Positions 44,475 to 52,636 of a DNA stretch of 64,000 bases are shown here, one piece after another; the first letter of the stretch is position 1, and each line of letters opens with the position of its first letter. Position numbers and translations under genes: made by a program. The stretch comes from an uncultured bacterium (GTDB taxonomy: Bacteria; Verrucomicrobiota; Lentisphaeria; Victivallales; UBA1829), in assembly GCA_900548385.1 (NCBI GenBank), contig URKJ01000014.1:1-64000 (forward strand), written 5' to 3'. The notes below the pieces were generated by a model. The model was not told the origin of the DNA. It made no database searches and was given only the letters and a program-made list of their open reading frames with translations.

Positions 44475-44975
44475 ATGGACACAATCACATTGGAACCCGT
44501 CACGACGCCGGAAGAATATCCGGTGCTTCTCCGGCTCGCCCGTGAAATCTGGGCGATCACCTACAACGACATTCTCTCCCCGGAACAGATCGAATACATG
44601 CTGAATATGATGTATGCGCCGGAAGTCGTGGAAAAAGAACGGAGCGAAGGAGTCGTTTTTGAACTGGTCAAAAACGCAGGAACTCCTGTCGGTTTTCTCT
44701 CCTACGGACCGTACGCGCCGGGAAAAATGAAACTCCACAAGCTCTATCTCTCCACCTCCTGCCACGGCAAAGGGATCGGCTCCCGGATGCTCTCCCATGC
44801 AAAGGAAGCCGCAAAACGCCTCGGAGCCGGGGAACTTCTGCTGAACGTCAACAAAAACAATGCACGCGCGATCAAAGCATACAAACGGAACGGATTCTCT
44901 CTGATCCGGGAGGAAAAGAATCCGATCGGCAACGGCTTTTTCATGGACGACTATGTTTTTGGAATAAAATTATAA
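44475..44975 (+). CDS. GNAT acetyltransferase
   Basis: 166 residues with a full GNAT core: LHKLYLSTSCHGKGIGSRML (strand 4 and acetyl-CoA loop HGKGIG), then LLNVNKNNARAIKAYKRNGF. Opening AREIWAITYNDILSPEQIEY is typical of the yhhY/SpeG-like peptidyl or amine acetyltransferases. AAAGGA upstream of ATG. Follows ruvB by 18 bp. Confidence 0.88.
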   Translation: MDTITLEPVTTPEEYPVLLRLAREIWAITYNDILSPEQIEYMLNMMYAPEVVEKERSEGVVFELVKNAGTPVGFLSYGPYAPGKMKLHKLYLSTSCHGKGIGSRMLSHAKEAAKRLGAGELLLNVNKNNARAIKAYKRNGFSLIREEKNPIGNGFFMDDYVFGIKL

Positions 44976-44994
44976 CCCGTTCCGCTTCCGGCAC

Positions 44995-45023
44995 TTGACA
45001 TTCCGGGAAAAAGATGCTATTTT
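44995..45023 (+). promoter_or_regulatory. Promoter of the DUF2062-prmC pair
   Basis: TTGACA (44995-45000), 17-bp spacer, TATTTT (45018-45023) with an extended -10 TG two bases upstream (45015-45016). Start point near 45030; the ATG at 45067 follows GAGGA. Confidence 0.75.
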
Positions 45024-45066
45024 GTGGAAATACATAACCGCAGAGCAGTATCAGCGAGGAAAAATC

Positions 45067-45582
45067 ATGACAGTGAAGAAGTGGGCAAGGCAGAAATATG
45101 TCTATATCTATTCCAAAATCCTGAAGGAAAAAGCGCCCGCGGAATACATTGCCAGAGGATGGGCGATCGGGATGTTTTACGGCTGCCTGATTCCGTTCGG
45201 TCTCCAGCTGATCTGTTCCATCCCCACCGCCTTTCTGCTGAAAGGCAGCAAGATCGGAGCTACGTTGGGTACTCTGCTGACCAATCATTTCACGATCTTT
45301 ATCCTCTATCCCGCGCAATGCTATCTGGGAAGTCTGATCCTCCGGAGTCATCTGAGCTACACCAAAATCGAAGAGGCAATGAGCGATGTTCTGAAACATC
45401 AGGACTGGAAGACTCTGTTCTCTCTGGGCGGCGATCTGATCGCGGCGTTCTTCCTCGGCGCGGCGATTCTGACCGCCGTCATGACACCGCTGACCTATTT
45501 CGGCGTTCTTCATCTCGTCCGGCGTTACCGGGCGATAAAAGAGAAAAAGAAACTCCTCCGGGAAGCCGCAAAAGCACGATGA
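45067..45582 (+). CDS. DUF2062 membrane protein
   Basis: 171 residues. Start set at 45067, where GAGGA lies 7 bp upstream; a frame opening at 44995 would sit on the promoter. Basic N-terminus, then ARGWAIGMFYGCLIPFGLQL, the DUF2062 signature, and three to four membrane helices, ending in a charged tail. Function is unknown. ATGA overlap with prmC. Confidence 0.85.
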   Translation: MTVKKWARQKYVYIYSKILKEKAPAEYIARGWAIGMFYGCLIPFGLQLICSIPTAFLLKGSKIGATLGTLLTNHFTIFILYPAQCYLGSLILRSHLSYTKIEEAMSDVLKHQDWKTLFSLGGDLIAAFFLGAAILTAVMTPLTYFGVLHLVRRYRAIKEKKKLLREAAKAR

Positions 45583-46430
45583 ACGCGGAAGAGCTGAAAC
45601 AGGAACTCATCCGGCGCTTTACCGGCATTGACAATGCGGAACAGGAAGCCGGCTGGATCGTCTCCCGTGCAACAGCGATCCCCGTCATGGAGTTTTTCTT
45701 CCGGAAACAGCCGTTGGAAGAGAATGAGATCCGTCAGGCGCAGGCAATGGCGGACCGCCGGATCGCAGGCGAACCGCTCCAGTACATTCTCGGCGATGAG
45801 TATTTCGGCGAACTGCTTCTGAAAGTCGGTCCCGGCTGTCTGATTCCCCGTCCGGAAACCTTGGGAATTGTGGAAACTCTGCTCCCTCAGATCCCGCGGA
45901 ACGGAACGTTCTGTGAACTCGGCGTCGGTTCCGGCGCGATCTCCCTTTCCATCGCGTATGCACGCGACGACGTGAAAGTCTTCGGCTCCGAACTCTCCCC
46001 GGATGCTCTCCGCTGGGCGGAACGGAATCTTGCCGCCTACGGATTTCCGAACGTGGAATTCCGTCCGGGCTCGCTGTTTGAACCGTTTGCCGGAATGCTG
46101 TTTGACACCGTTGCGGCAAACCTGCCCTATATTCCACACCGGGAAAAACCGAATCTCCAGCGGGAAGTCCGGGATTTTGAACCGGAAATCGCCTTGTTCG
46201 CCGATGATGAGGGAACCGCACTGATCCGTCAGGCTCTCCGGGAACTGGAAACCTTTCTGAAACCGGAAGGCACGGCGATGTTTGAAATGGGGTCCGAACA
46301 GACCCGCCCTATGGCGGAATTCGCCGCCGCCCTCCCCTTCCTTTCCGAGGCGATGATCCTGTCGGACTGCTTCGGCGTCCCGCGTTTTCTGTTCGTCAAA
46401 CGGTCCGCTCAGGAAATGCGGATGCGGTAA
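45579..46430 (+). CDS. prmC: Peptide chain release factor N5-glutamine methyltransferase PrmC/HemK
   Basis: 283 residues. Methylates the GGQ glutamine of release factors. N-terminal helical domain contains GEPLQYILGDEYFGELLLK and RPETLGIVETL; SAM motif is CELGVGSGAISLSIAYARDD. Motif IV is ANLPYIPH: NLPY instead of the usual NPPY, so one catalytic-loop Pro is Leu. The start overlaps the DUF2062 stop (ATGA). The end overlaps the convergent permease gene by 22 bp. Confidence 0.93.
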   Translation: MNAEELKQELIRRFTGIDNAEQEAGWIVSRATAIPVMEFFFRKQPLEENEIRQAQAMADRRIAGEPLQYILGDEYFGELLLKVGPGCLIPRPETLGIVETLLPQIPRNGTFCELGVGSGAISLSIAYARDDVKVFGSELSPDALRWAERNLAAYGFPNVEFRPGSLFEPFAGMLFDTVAANLPYIPHREKPNLQREVRDFEPEIALFADDEGTALIRQALRELETFLKPEGTAMFEMGSEQTRPMAEFAAALPFLSEAMILSDCFGVPRFLFVKRSAQEMRMR

Positions 46431-47734
46431 ATCTTCGGAATCAGATATTTCAGGACAGCTGCCGCCGGAACGGCAAGGATCATTCCGGTGATTCCGCCGA
46501 GAAGACCGCCCAGCAGAACCACGATGATCGTCTCCAGCGTCGTCAGCCCGATCGCTCCGCCGACCAGAGTCGGATAAAGAAACAGCTGCTCCAGCACGCC
46601 GTTGATCAGGAGATAAGTAACGCCGACTCCGATCAGCGTCACCAGCAGATGCGTTTCACAGAAAGCGAGACAAATGGAAAACGTCAGCGCAAAACTGGCA
46701 ACAGGTCCGATGAACGGAAGAAGAATCGTCATTCCCGCCACCACAGCAAGCGGAATCGCATACGGAACGGAAAAGACGGAAAACAGAATCGTATAAAGCG
46801 CCGTTTCGATCAGGATGATCGAAAGATAGCCGCGCACCCAGCGGTTGAACATCAGCCCGATGGAATTGATGATCTCCGCCGCCTCTTTCCGCACGCGGTC
46901 CGAAGTATCCGGCATCCATGGGGAATTGAAGATCGTCTGCACGCACCACTTGCCGACATCCGATTTCTCCTCATCGGCGTCGAACGACGCCATTTTCAGA
47001 ACAAAAAAGAAGAAAAAGAAGAAAAACAGCAGCAGATCAAACGCAAACGTCCCGATCCGCGATGCAATACCGAACAGCGCACTGAGGATCCCTTTTCCTT
47101 TCGTAAATGCGAACAGAGCCACATCCGAACGGTTTTCCGTCACATACGCGCGAACCTGCGGACGCAGCCTGCGCAGAAAATCACGGAAGGAAAAATCGCT
47201 CTCCGTCTCTGTCTGCGCCATTGCCGGAGCGGAAGAATGCTCCTCCATCCAGCCGGAAAACCGGATCTCCGCCTGTTTCAGCGTCTTGCTTTCCGACGCC
47301 CATTCATTGACTGCGCGTCCGGCATTGATCGCCGCCGGAATAATCAGACGGACGGACAGCAGACCAATCAGCACCAGCGCACCCGCAAGGGTCACGAACA
47401 TCGCCGTCGTGGAGCGGAGCACCACCGCTTCCCGTTTCGCCCGGCGCTCTTCCGCCGCATCCGGAACACGGGTTGAACGGCTCAGCTTCCGCCGGAGCGC
47501 CGTCAGCGGGGAAAACAGACGTGCAATCCGCGCTCCCGCCCGCTGAACAGCCGCGGACCGGAATACTCTCCGCTCAAAGAATTTTTCCAGCGGCAGAAAG
47601 AAATAGGCGGCGATGATCCCGAAAATCAGGGATTTCAGATACAGCGCCGTCAGCACAAACAGCAGAATGATCACAAGCGCGGCAATCACGCCGGCTCCGG
47701 AACGGAAAAGACCGGTTTTCTTTGCGGATTCCAT
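46409..47734 (-). CDS. AI-2E family (PerM-like) permease
   Basis: 441 residues. Two hydrophobic helices at the start (GVIAALVIILLFVLTALYLK), a charged linker to about residue 110, then six or more helices, including VTYLLINGVLEQLFLYPTLV and GGLLGGITGMILAVPAAAVL, the AI-2E/PerM signature. The family exports varied small molecules or acts as Na+/H+ antiporter; no cargo can be inferred. GAGAGG precedes the ATG. Tail-to-tail with prmC. Confidence 0.92.
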   Translation of the reverse strand: MESAKKTGLFRSGAGVIAALVIILLFVLTALYLKSLIFGIIAAYFFLPLEKFFERRVFRSAAVQRAGARIARLFSPLTALRRKLSRSTRVPDAAEERRAKREAVVLRSTTAMFVTLAGALVLIGLLSVRLIIPAAINAGRAVNEWASESKTLKQAEIRFSGWMEEHSSAPAMAQTETESDFSFRDFLRRLRPQVRAYVTENRSDVALFAFTKGKGILSALFGIASRIGTFAFDLLLFFFFFFFFVLKMASFDADEEKSDVGKWCVQTIFNSPWMPDTSDRVRKEAAEIINSIGLMFNRWVRGYLSIILIETALYTILFSVFSVPYAIPLAVVAGMTILLPFIGPVASFALTFSICLAFCETHLLVTLIGVGVTYLLINGVLEQLFLYPTLVGGAIGLTTLETIIVVLLGGLLGGITGMILAVPAAAVLKYLIPKIYRIRIS

Positions 47735-47756
47735 CTGTCCTCTCCCGGTTCAGGGG

Positions 47757-49460
47757 TTACAGGTTCTTCGGGACGGCCGCCGTGATCGCAAGGATCTGCG
47801 GCAGCAGCTGTTTCTTGCGGCTCAGCACGCCCGGCAAACGGAAAATGCCGTCCGATCTCTTGCCATACGGCAGCGCCCGGATGATCGGAGCGGCTCCCGT
47901 GATCAACAGTTCCGAGTTGCCCCGGACCGGGTCGGTTACAAGCAGCGCAATAAAATCGAGTCCCTCTTTCGCCAGAATGCCGTTCATATCGTTCAGCAGT
48001 TCGTCACGGCGGCGGTGCAGAAGCTCCAGATTGTTTTCCTCCACCTGGGAAAGAGCGAATTTATAAACATTCTCTTCATAATTCTTGCGGTCGGCGTTGA
48101 TCACCTCAAGAGACGATTTCACCGCAAGCGGAGAATCGATCTGCATGAGTCCGTTCATCAGCGATCCGCTGTCACATCCGGCAATCTTCTCCAGCCATGT
48201 ACCGATCGCCCGATCCTGCGCTGTGGTGGTCGGCGACTGATACAGCAGGGTATCGGTAACGAGCCCGCACAGCAGGACACCCGCGATCTCTTTTGTCGGC
48301 CGCAATCCCGCGGAACGGTACATTCCGGCAACAAGCGTGCAGGTACTGCCGACGACATCCGCCGTGAACTTGATCGGCTCCATCGTCGGCTTCATGCCGA
48401 TACGGTGATGATCGACGACTTCGATCACGGGGATCTCCTCCAGTCCGGGGATTCCCTGTGAAATTTCATTATGATCCACCAGAATCATCGAATACGGCGG
48501 CGGCGCGGTAAACGCGGTCTGCGGCACAGCCCCCAGCAGTCTGCCGTCGTGATCGCAAACCGGAAACACGTCATCCGGGGAAGCCAGCGCCTGCACCCGC
48601 GTTTCGCGCACCATGTCGTCCGGCGCGAAAACGGGAACTTTGCGGTTCAGCGACGCCGCGCAGACCGGCGAACTGAATTTCAGCCGCCGGATCACGGTCG
48701 CCGAGTCGCAGTTGGTGCGGAGGATCGTCACCTTACGAAACGTCGCAAGCTCAATGACCGACGATTCCACCGGGCAGTTTCCGGTGATGATCAGCAGTTT
48801 GATCGGACGCTGAAGGACACGCAAATGGATTTCCGGACGGTCGCCGACAATGATCGCCGGTTCGTTCCTCATCGACGAATCAAGATGGCGATCAAAAAAT
48901 TCCGGGCTCATCGCAGCGACAAACACATCAAACGTGCGCAAGGCTTCATCCGCCCCGGAATCCCCGGTCAGGCTTTCCGCGTCAAGCACCTTGCGGATCA
49001 TGGAAATCGACGAGGCAATCGTCCGCCCCGTCAGACTCTGCCCTTCATCCGATCCGATATTCAGCAAATCCGCCAGCAGAGTGAACGGGCTCAGCGTCCC
49101 CTGATACACACCGTCCGCATCGACAACCGGCATTGCGGGAACCCCGGTGTCCTTGAGTTTGCGGACAGCATCGAACAGCGACAGTTCCGACGACACTCTC
49201 GGATAATCCGTCTTCATGATGTCGGTCATGCGCAGATAAACATCATTCCGGCTCTGCGGCGGCGGAAGATTGAAATGCCGGAACACCCACGCCGCGCGAT
49301 CCGGCAGAATCCCCGGACAGATCGGAGTGACTTTTTCACATCCCAACGCCCGTTTCAGCGCGGCAAGAGCATACGCGGACATGATACTGTCCACATCCGG
49401 ATTCCGATGTCCGGAGATCAGGACGGGACGGTCATAATGCAGAATCGTCGGCAATTCCAT
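47757..49460 (-). CDS. Family II inorganic pyrophosphatase with CBS and DRTGG domains
   Basis: 567 residues, the long regulated form. DHH catalytic core: SGHRNPDVDSI (His18, Asp22, Asp24), VDHHRIG and the C-terminal DHHA2 part with RKKQL for phosphate. Inserted between are two CBS motifs (about 85-150, and 295-335) and a DRTGG segment (about 215-290). CBS pairs bind adenine nucleotides and inhibit or activate this enzyme type. Hydrolyses pyrophosphate in the cytosol using Mn2+. 22 bp upstream of the permease gene; 9 bp after the aldolase gene. Confidence 0.93.
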   Translation of the reverse strand: MELPTILHYDRPVLISGHRNPDVDSIMSAYALAALKRALGCEKVTPICPGILPDRAAWVFRHFNLPPPQSRNDVYLRMTDIMKTDYPRVSSELSLFDAVRKLKDTGVPAMPVVDADGVYQGTLSPFTLLADLLNIGSDEGQSLTGRTIASSISMIRKVLDAESLTGDSGADEALRTFDVFVAAMSPEFFDRHLDSSMRNEPAIIVGDRPEIHLRVLQRPIKLLIITGNCPVESSVIELATFRKVTILRTNCDSATVIRRLKFSSPVCAASLNRKVPVFAPDDMVRETRVQALASPDDVFPVCDHDGRLLGAVPQTAFTAPPPYSMILVDHNEISQGIPGLEEIPVIEVVDHHRIGMKPTMEPIKFTADVVGSTCTLVAGMYRSAGLRPTKEIAGVLLCGLVTDTLLYQSPTTTAQDRAIGTWLEKIAGCDSGSLMNGLMQIDSPLAVKSSLEVINADRKNYEENVYKFALSQVEENNLELLHRRRDELLNDMNGILAKEGLDFIALLVTDPVRGNSELLITGAAPIIRALPYGKRSDGIFRLPGVLSRKKQLLPQILAITAAVPKNL

Positions 49461-49469
49461 CGGGGAACG

Positions 49470-50741
49470 TCACGCAGGCAGATTGAAGGCGTTGATAATG
49501 TCCTGCACCTGTTGCTCCGTGATCGGTTTGAACTCTCCGATCCGCGCGGCAAGACGAATGCAGTTTGCCGTGAAATCCGCCACTTCCAGCCGGTCGAACG
49601 CTTCCGTCAGATGCTTGCCGACGGTAAGCACGCCGCAGCTCTCGATAATGACCACCGGCGTCGCAGGAGTGATCTTCGCGACGACGGAAGAGGGATTCTC
49701 CATAAACTCTTTACAGGAGACAAACGGAATATCGCGGAGCTGAATATAGCTTTCCGGAATGGTGCGGCTGTCCAGTTCGGTTCCGGTGCAGGCGAACGCC
49801 ATCACATTCGGGGAACGGGTCATAATGACCGCATGCGCCCAGTCGTTCTTCGCATAAATCTCACGGATCAGCGCCGCCTGGCACGCCGGAGTTTTCCCGG
49901 CTTCGCATTTGCCGCCGGAAATCCGGACGACATCCTCAATCCGCAGTGCCAGCGGATCGAATCCGGCAGGCGTAACAAGCAGATCATCGTTTCCGATCTG
50001 CGCGGAAAGCACTGCGTTTCCGGTAAACACCAGTCTCTGGCGGTACAGACGGGATGCGAATTTGACGATGCTGTCGCGCAGTTCACATTCCACCGGGGAC
50101 GCATACGACGGAGCAAACGTTTCCCATGCTGTGCATTTGCCGGCGCCTTCCGGCTTGAGCGGGGCTTTCATTCCCGCCGCCTGAATCTGAATACGGGCGA
50201 TATAATCAAGGGTTTCGAACCGGGCAAACGCCTGTTCAACCGACTCTCCGCAGACAACCGCGCCGTGATTTTCCATCATCACGCAGTCCGCCCCCTTGGC
50301 GAATTCCGCGGAAATAATATCGCCGAGCGTCCTGCTGCCGGGAATATCGTATTTGGAAAACGCGACCTTTCCGCAAATCGCCTCACAGCCGGGGATCAGG
50401 CTGGTATCCGGGCATTTTCCCACCAGACTGAACGCGACGAGCGCGGGAGAATGTGCATGAAGAACGGTTTTCGCGTCGGGACGCAGTTTGTAAACCGCGC
50501 TGTGGAACGGCAGTTCCACGCTCGGACGGTGTTTGCCGATAATCTCACCATCCGGTTTGACCATCATAATATCATCCGGCCGCAGAGTGCCTTTGTCAAC
50601 GCCGCTGGGCGTGATCCAGATATTGCCGTCACCGTCCTTGATGGAAATATTACCGCCGGAGGTAGTGGTCATGCCATAATCATAAAGACGCTGGAGGTTG
50701 GCTACGAGCAGGTTTCTCGGATGAACATAGTTGCAGGACAT
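49470..50741 (-). CDS. Tandem class II aldolase-like protein, second domain degenerate
   Basis: 423 residues made of two class II aldolase/adducin domains. The first (1-200) keeps the set: Glu76, His95 and His97 (HAHSP), His159 (ENHG), so it should bind zinc and cleave or epimerise a sugar phosphate. The second (about 215-420) aligns in order, but the equivalents are Gln288, Met307, Arg309 and Cys369 (MTRSP; ESCG), so metal binding is lost there. Substrate unknown (fuculose-, rhamnulose- or ribulose-phosphate type). AAGGAAA precedes the ATG. Followed by the pyrophosphatase 9 bp later. Confidence 0.9.
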   Translation of the reverse strand: MSCNYVHPRNLLVANLQRLYDYGMTTTSGGNISIKDGDGNIWITPSGVDKGTLRPDDIMMVKPDGEIIGKHRPSVELPFHSAVYKLRPDAKTVLHAHSPALVAFSLVGKCPDTSLIPGCEAICGKVAFSKYDIPGSRTLGDIISAEFAKGADCVMMENHGAVVCGESVEQAFARFETLDYIARIQIQAAGMKAPLKPEGAGKCTAWETFAPSYASPVECELRDSIVKFASRLYRQRLVFTGNAVLSAQIGNDDLLVTPAGFDPLALRIEDVVRISGGKCEAGKTPACQAALIREIYAKNDWAHAVIMTRSPNVMAFACTGTELDSRTIPESYIQLRDIPFVSCKEFMENPSSVVAKITPATPVVIIESCGVLTVGKHLTEAFDRLEVADFTANCIRLAARIGEFKPITEQQVQDIINAFNLPA

Positions 50742-50781
50742 AATCGTTTCCTTAATTGTTTCATGTTTTTTGAAAAAGTTA

Positions 50782-50801
50782 CAACGGAAAATATACCGTT
50801 G
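50782..50801. promoter_or_regulatory. Operator-like inverted repeat over the aldolase -10
   Basis: CAACGG and CCGTTG are perfect inverted 6-mers separated by 8 bases that contain the -10 of the aldolase promoter. The position would let a dimeric repressor block the promoter. No cognate regulator is next door. Confidence 0.5.
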
Positions 50802-50817
50802 AAATCAGAATATGCAA
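50790..50817 (-). promoter_or_regulatory. Promoter of the tandem aldolase gene
   Basis: On the minus strand TTGCAT (50817-50812), a 16-bp spacer, TATATT (50795-50790). The start point would be about 40 bp before the ATG at 50741. Confidence 0.65.
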
Positions 50818-50848
50818 CTTTTTTTTGCAAAATTCCATGCAAAGAACC

Positions 50849-50865
50849 GAACCGGAGTCCGGTTC
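50849..50865 (-). terminator. Terminator-like palindrome after the tannase-family gene
   Basis: GAACCGGA and TCCGGTTC form a tight stem 70 bp beyond the tannase stop, followed on the minus strand by a TTCTTT stretch. The distance and loop size leave doubt. Confidence 0.45.
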
Positions 50866-50935
50866 TCCGCCGCTTCCGCATTGGTCACAACGCGGAAATC
50901 CCGTAACACGCCACAGTTCGGAAACAGGCAAACGG

Positions 50936-52366
50936 TCACTCTTCCGCTGCCGGAGAGAATTTGGGATTGACCCGTTCCACCCCGCCGCGTTTCACTCCCG
51001 CCGGATAGGGATAAATCGTCGCATTGGTACCGTCTTTCAGCTTCACGCTGATACCTTCCGGAGCGATCCCTTTCTCCCGCCACGCGATGAGTTTTTCCAA
51101 CGTACCGGGCAAACCGCAGCTGTGCGGTCCGCCGGGATACCAGTAGTAACGGAAAAACTCCTGCAGCTGTTCCATGGACCCGGCTTTTTCCGCACAGCGC
51201 TCATAATAATCCAGCGTGGCATGAAACGGCACAACCGAATCCGCCGTTCCCGAAACCATCAGCAGTTTTCCGCCCCGCGCCCGGAATTTGGAAAGATCGG
51301 GATTCTCGGCATTCAGATAAACTCCCAGTTTCCGGGTATAGGCATCAATATCTCCGTCAAAATTGATCGCGTTATAATCAATATTTTTCTCCGTCACCCA
51401 CTGAAACAGATAGCGGTTCCCGGTCGCCGGGAAAATTGAACTGCCCAACGGAACTCCTCCGAAAATGCGTTCTCCTTTGGAATTCTTCGGACCGTCAAAA
51501 ATCTTCTTCAGGATTTCCGCATGCTTATCCGTCAGCGTCGGGTCTTTCTTCCGCGCCAATGCAATTACGGCTTCGATATCCTGCATGGTACAGCGCGGAT
51601 CGGAAATCACTTTCCCGGCATACGGTTTTTTCTCCCGCGCAGCGAAATATTCCACTGCCGCCGCTATCAGATTCTGATCCTGTTCCTTGGTCAGACGGCA
51701 CTGTCCGACCAGTTGGTAATTCCAGAGGAAGTACGCGTGGAGCGGCGTGCGGCAGTGCGCCGGAACGCCTGCGCCAATGCCGTCATAATCTTCCGGATAA
51801 CGCTGAGCCTCCTGCAAAGCCTGCTGTCCTCCGGTGGAATGTCCAAGGAAGTAGGAATACGTTGGCGGCTTTCCGTAAAACGCCGTAATAACCTGCTTTG
51901 CCGCAACGGTCATCAGATGCGTGGAACGGAAGCCGAAATCCTTCCAGACCTCCGGATTGCCGATGCCGATATCCGGAGCGGGCGCCGTTCCCATATCAGT
52001 CGTGGCGCTTGCGCACCCCATCTTGATTCCACCGACAAAACCATCCGGATCAATATGCCCGCCGGCGCCGCCGTTTCCGCGTCCGACAAAACGGCCATTC
52101 CATTTGTCACGCTCCGGCAGCCAGATCTCCACATTGGCACACGCTCCTTTGGCGGGCATGAGCACCAGCTTCACAATGACACGCGACGGCACTTTCGTGA
52201 TCTTCCGGTCCCATTTGTCAATATGATAAGGACGCGTAATCCGCTTTACCGACAATATTCTGCCATTCTCCAGTTTCAGATCGCGAATCGCCTGCAAATC
52301 ATCCGCTCTGGTGACAGAGCTGCAAAACAAACTGCCGAACAAGGCGGCGATCAGCGGTTTCATCAT
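50936..52366 (-). CDS. Tannase/feruloyl esterase family secreted hydrolase
   Basis: 476 residues with the start at 52366, 8 bp after AGGAG; a TTG six bases earlier is also in frame. Signal peptide MKPLIAALFGSLFCSSVTRA. Alpha/beta hydrolase with nucleophile Ser177 in GHSTGGQQAL, Asp375 in TADSVVPFHA and His414 in GGPHSCG. Family members cleave gallate or ferulate esters of plant polymers. The usual Cys beside the Ser (GCS) is His here, and the Cys normally next to the catalytic His is one further on, so the family's Cys pair is altered. The gene stands alone with its own promoter region. Confidence 0.88.
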   Translation of the reverse strand: MMKPLIAALFGSLFCSSVTRADDLQAIRDLKLENGRILSVKRITRPYHIDKWDRKITKVPSRVIVKLVLMPAKGACANVEIWLPERDKWNGRFVGRGNGGAGGHIDPDGFVGGIKMGCASATTDMGTAPAPDIGIGNPEVWKDFGFRSTHLMTVAAKQVITAFYGKPPTYSYFLGHSTGGQQALQEAQRYPEDYDGIGAGVPAHCRTPLHAYFLWNYQLVGQCRLTKEQDQNLIAAAVEYFAAREKKPYAGKVISDPRCTMQDIEAVIALARKKDPTLTDKHAEILKKIFDGPKNSKGERIFGGVPLGSSIFPATGNRYLFQWVTEKNIDYNAINFDGDIDAYTRKLGVYLNAENPDLSKFRARGGKLLMVSGTADSVVPFHATLDYYERCAEKAGSMEQLQEFFRYYWYPGGPHSCGLPGTLEKLIAWREKGIAPEGISVKLKDGTNATIYPYPAGVKRGGVERVNPKFSPAAEE

Positions 52367-52540
52367 AATCAATTCTCCTGTTTATTATTATGGTTTGACA
52401 AAAGAACTTTATCACATAAATTCAGATTTTCAAACATTACTTTGAAAATAAAAGCCGGTAACTTCCCCGGTCGTTTTGGAGCGACAGGGGAAAACGGAAA
52501 ACCGTCCGCCGAAATTTTCACTATTTTCAGCGGAAAACAT

Positions 52541-52568
52541 TTGATTTTTCCGGAAAACGGTCTATTGT
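52541..52568 (+). promoter_or_regulatory. purA promoter
   Basis: TTGATT (52541-52546), 16-bp spacer, TATTGT (52563-52568). Start point about 60 bp before purA. Nothing else was seen in the 52367-52636 gap. Confidence 0.55.
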
Positions 52569-52636
52569 TACATCCTTGAATGGTGTCATCCAAATGACTG
52601 AACAGAGAACCGGAAAACAACTGAAATCGGGTAATT

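Noticed and set aside
48471..50906. 811-codon open frame on the + strand
   Set aside because: It runs antisense across the pyrophosphatase and aldolase genes, both with clear family motifs; its translation is Arg/His-rich with no domain, typical of a shadow frame in high-G+C DNA.
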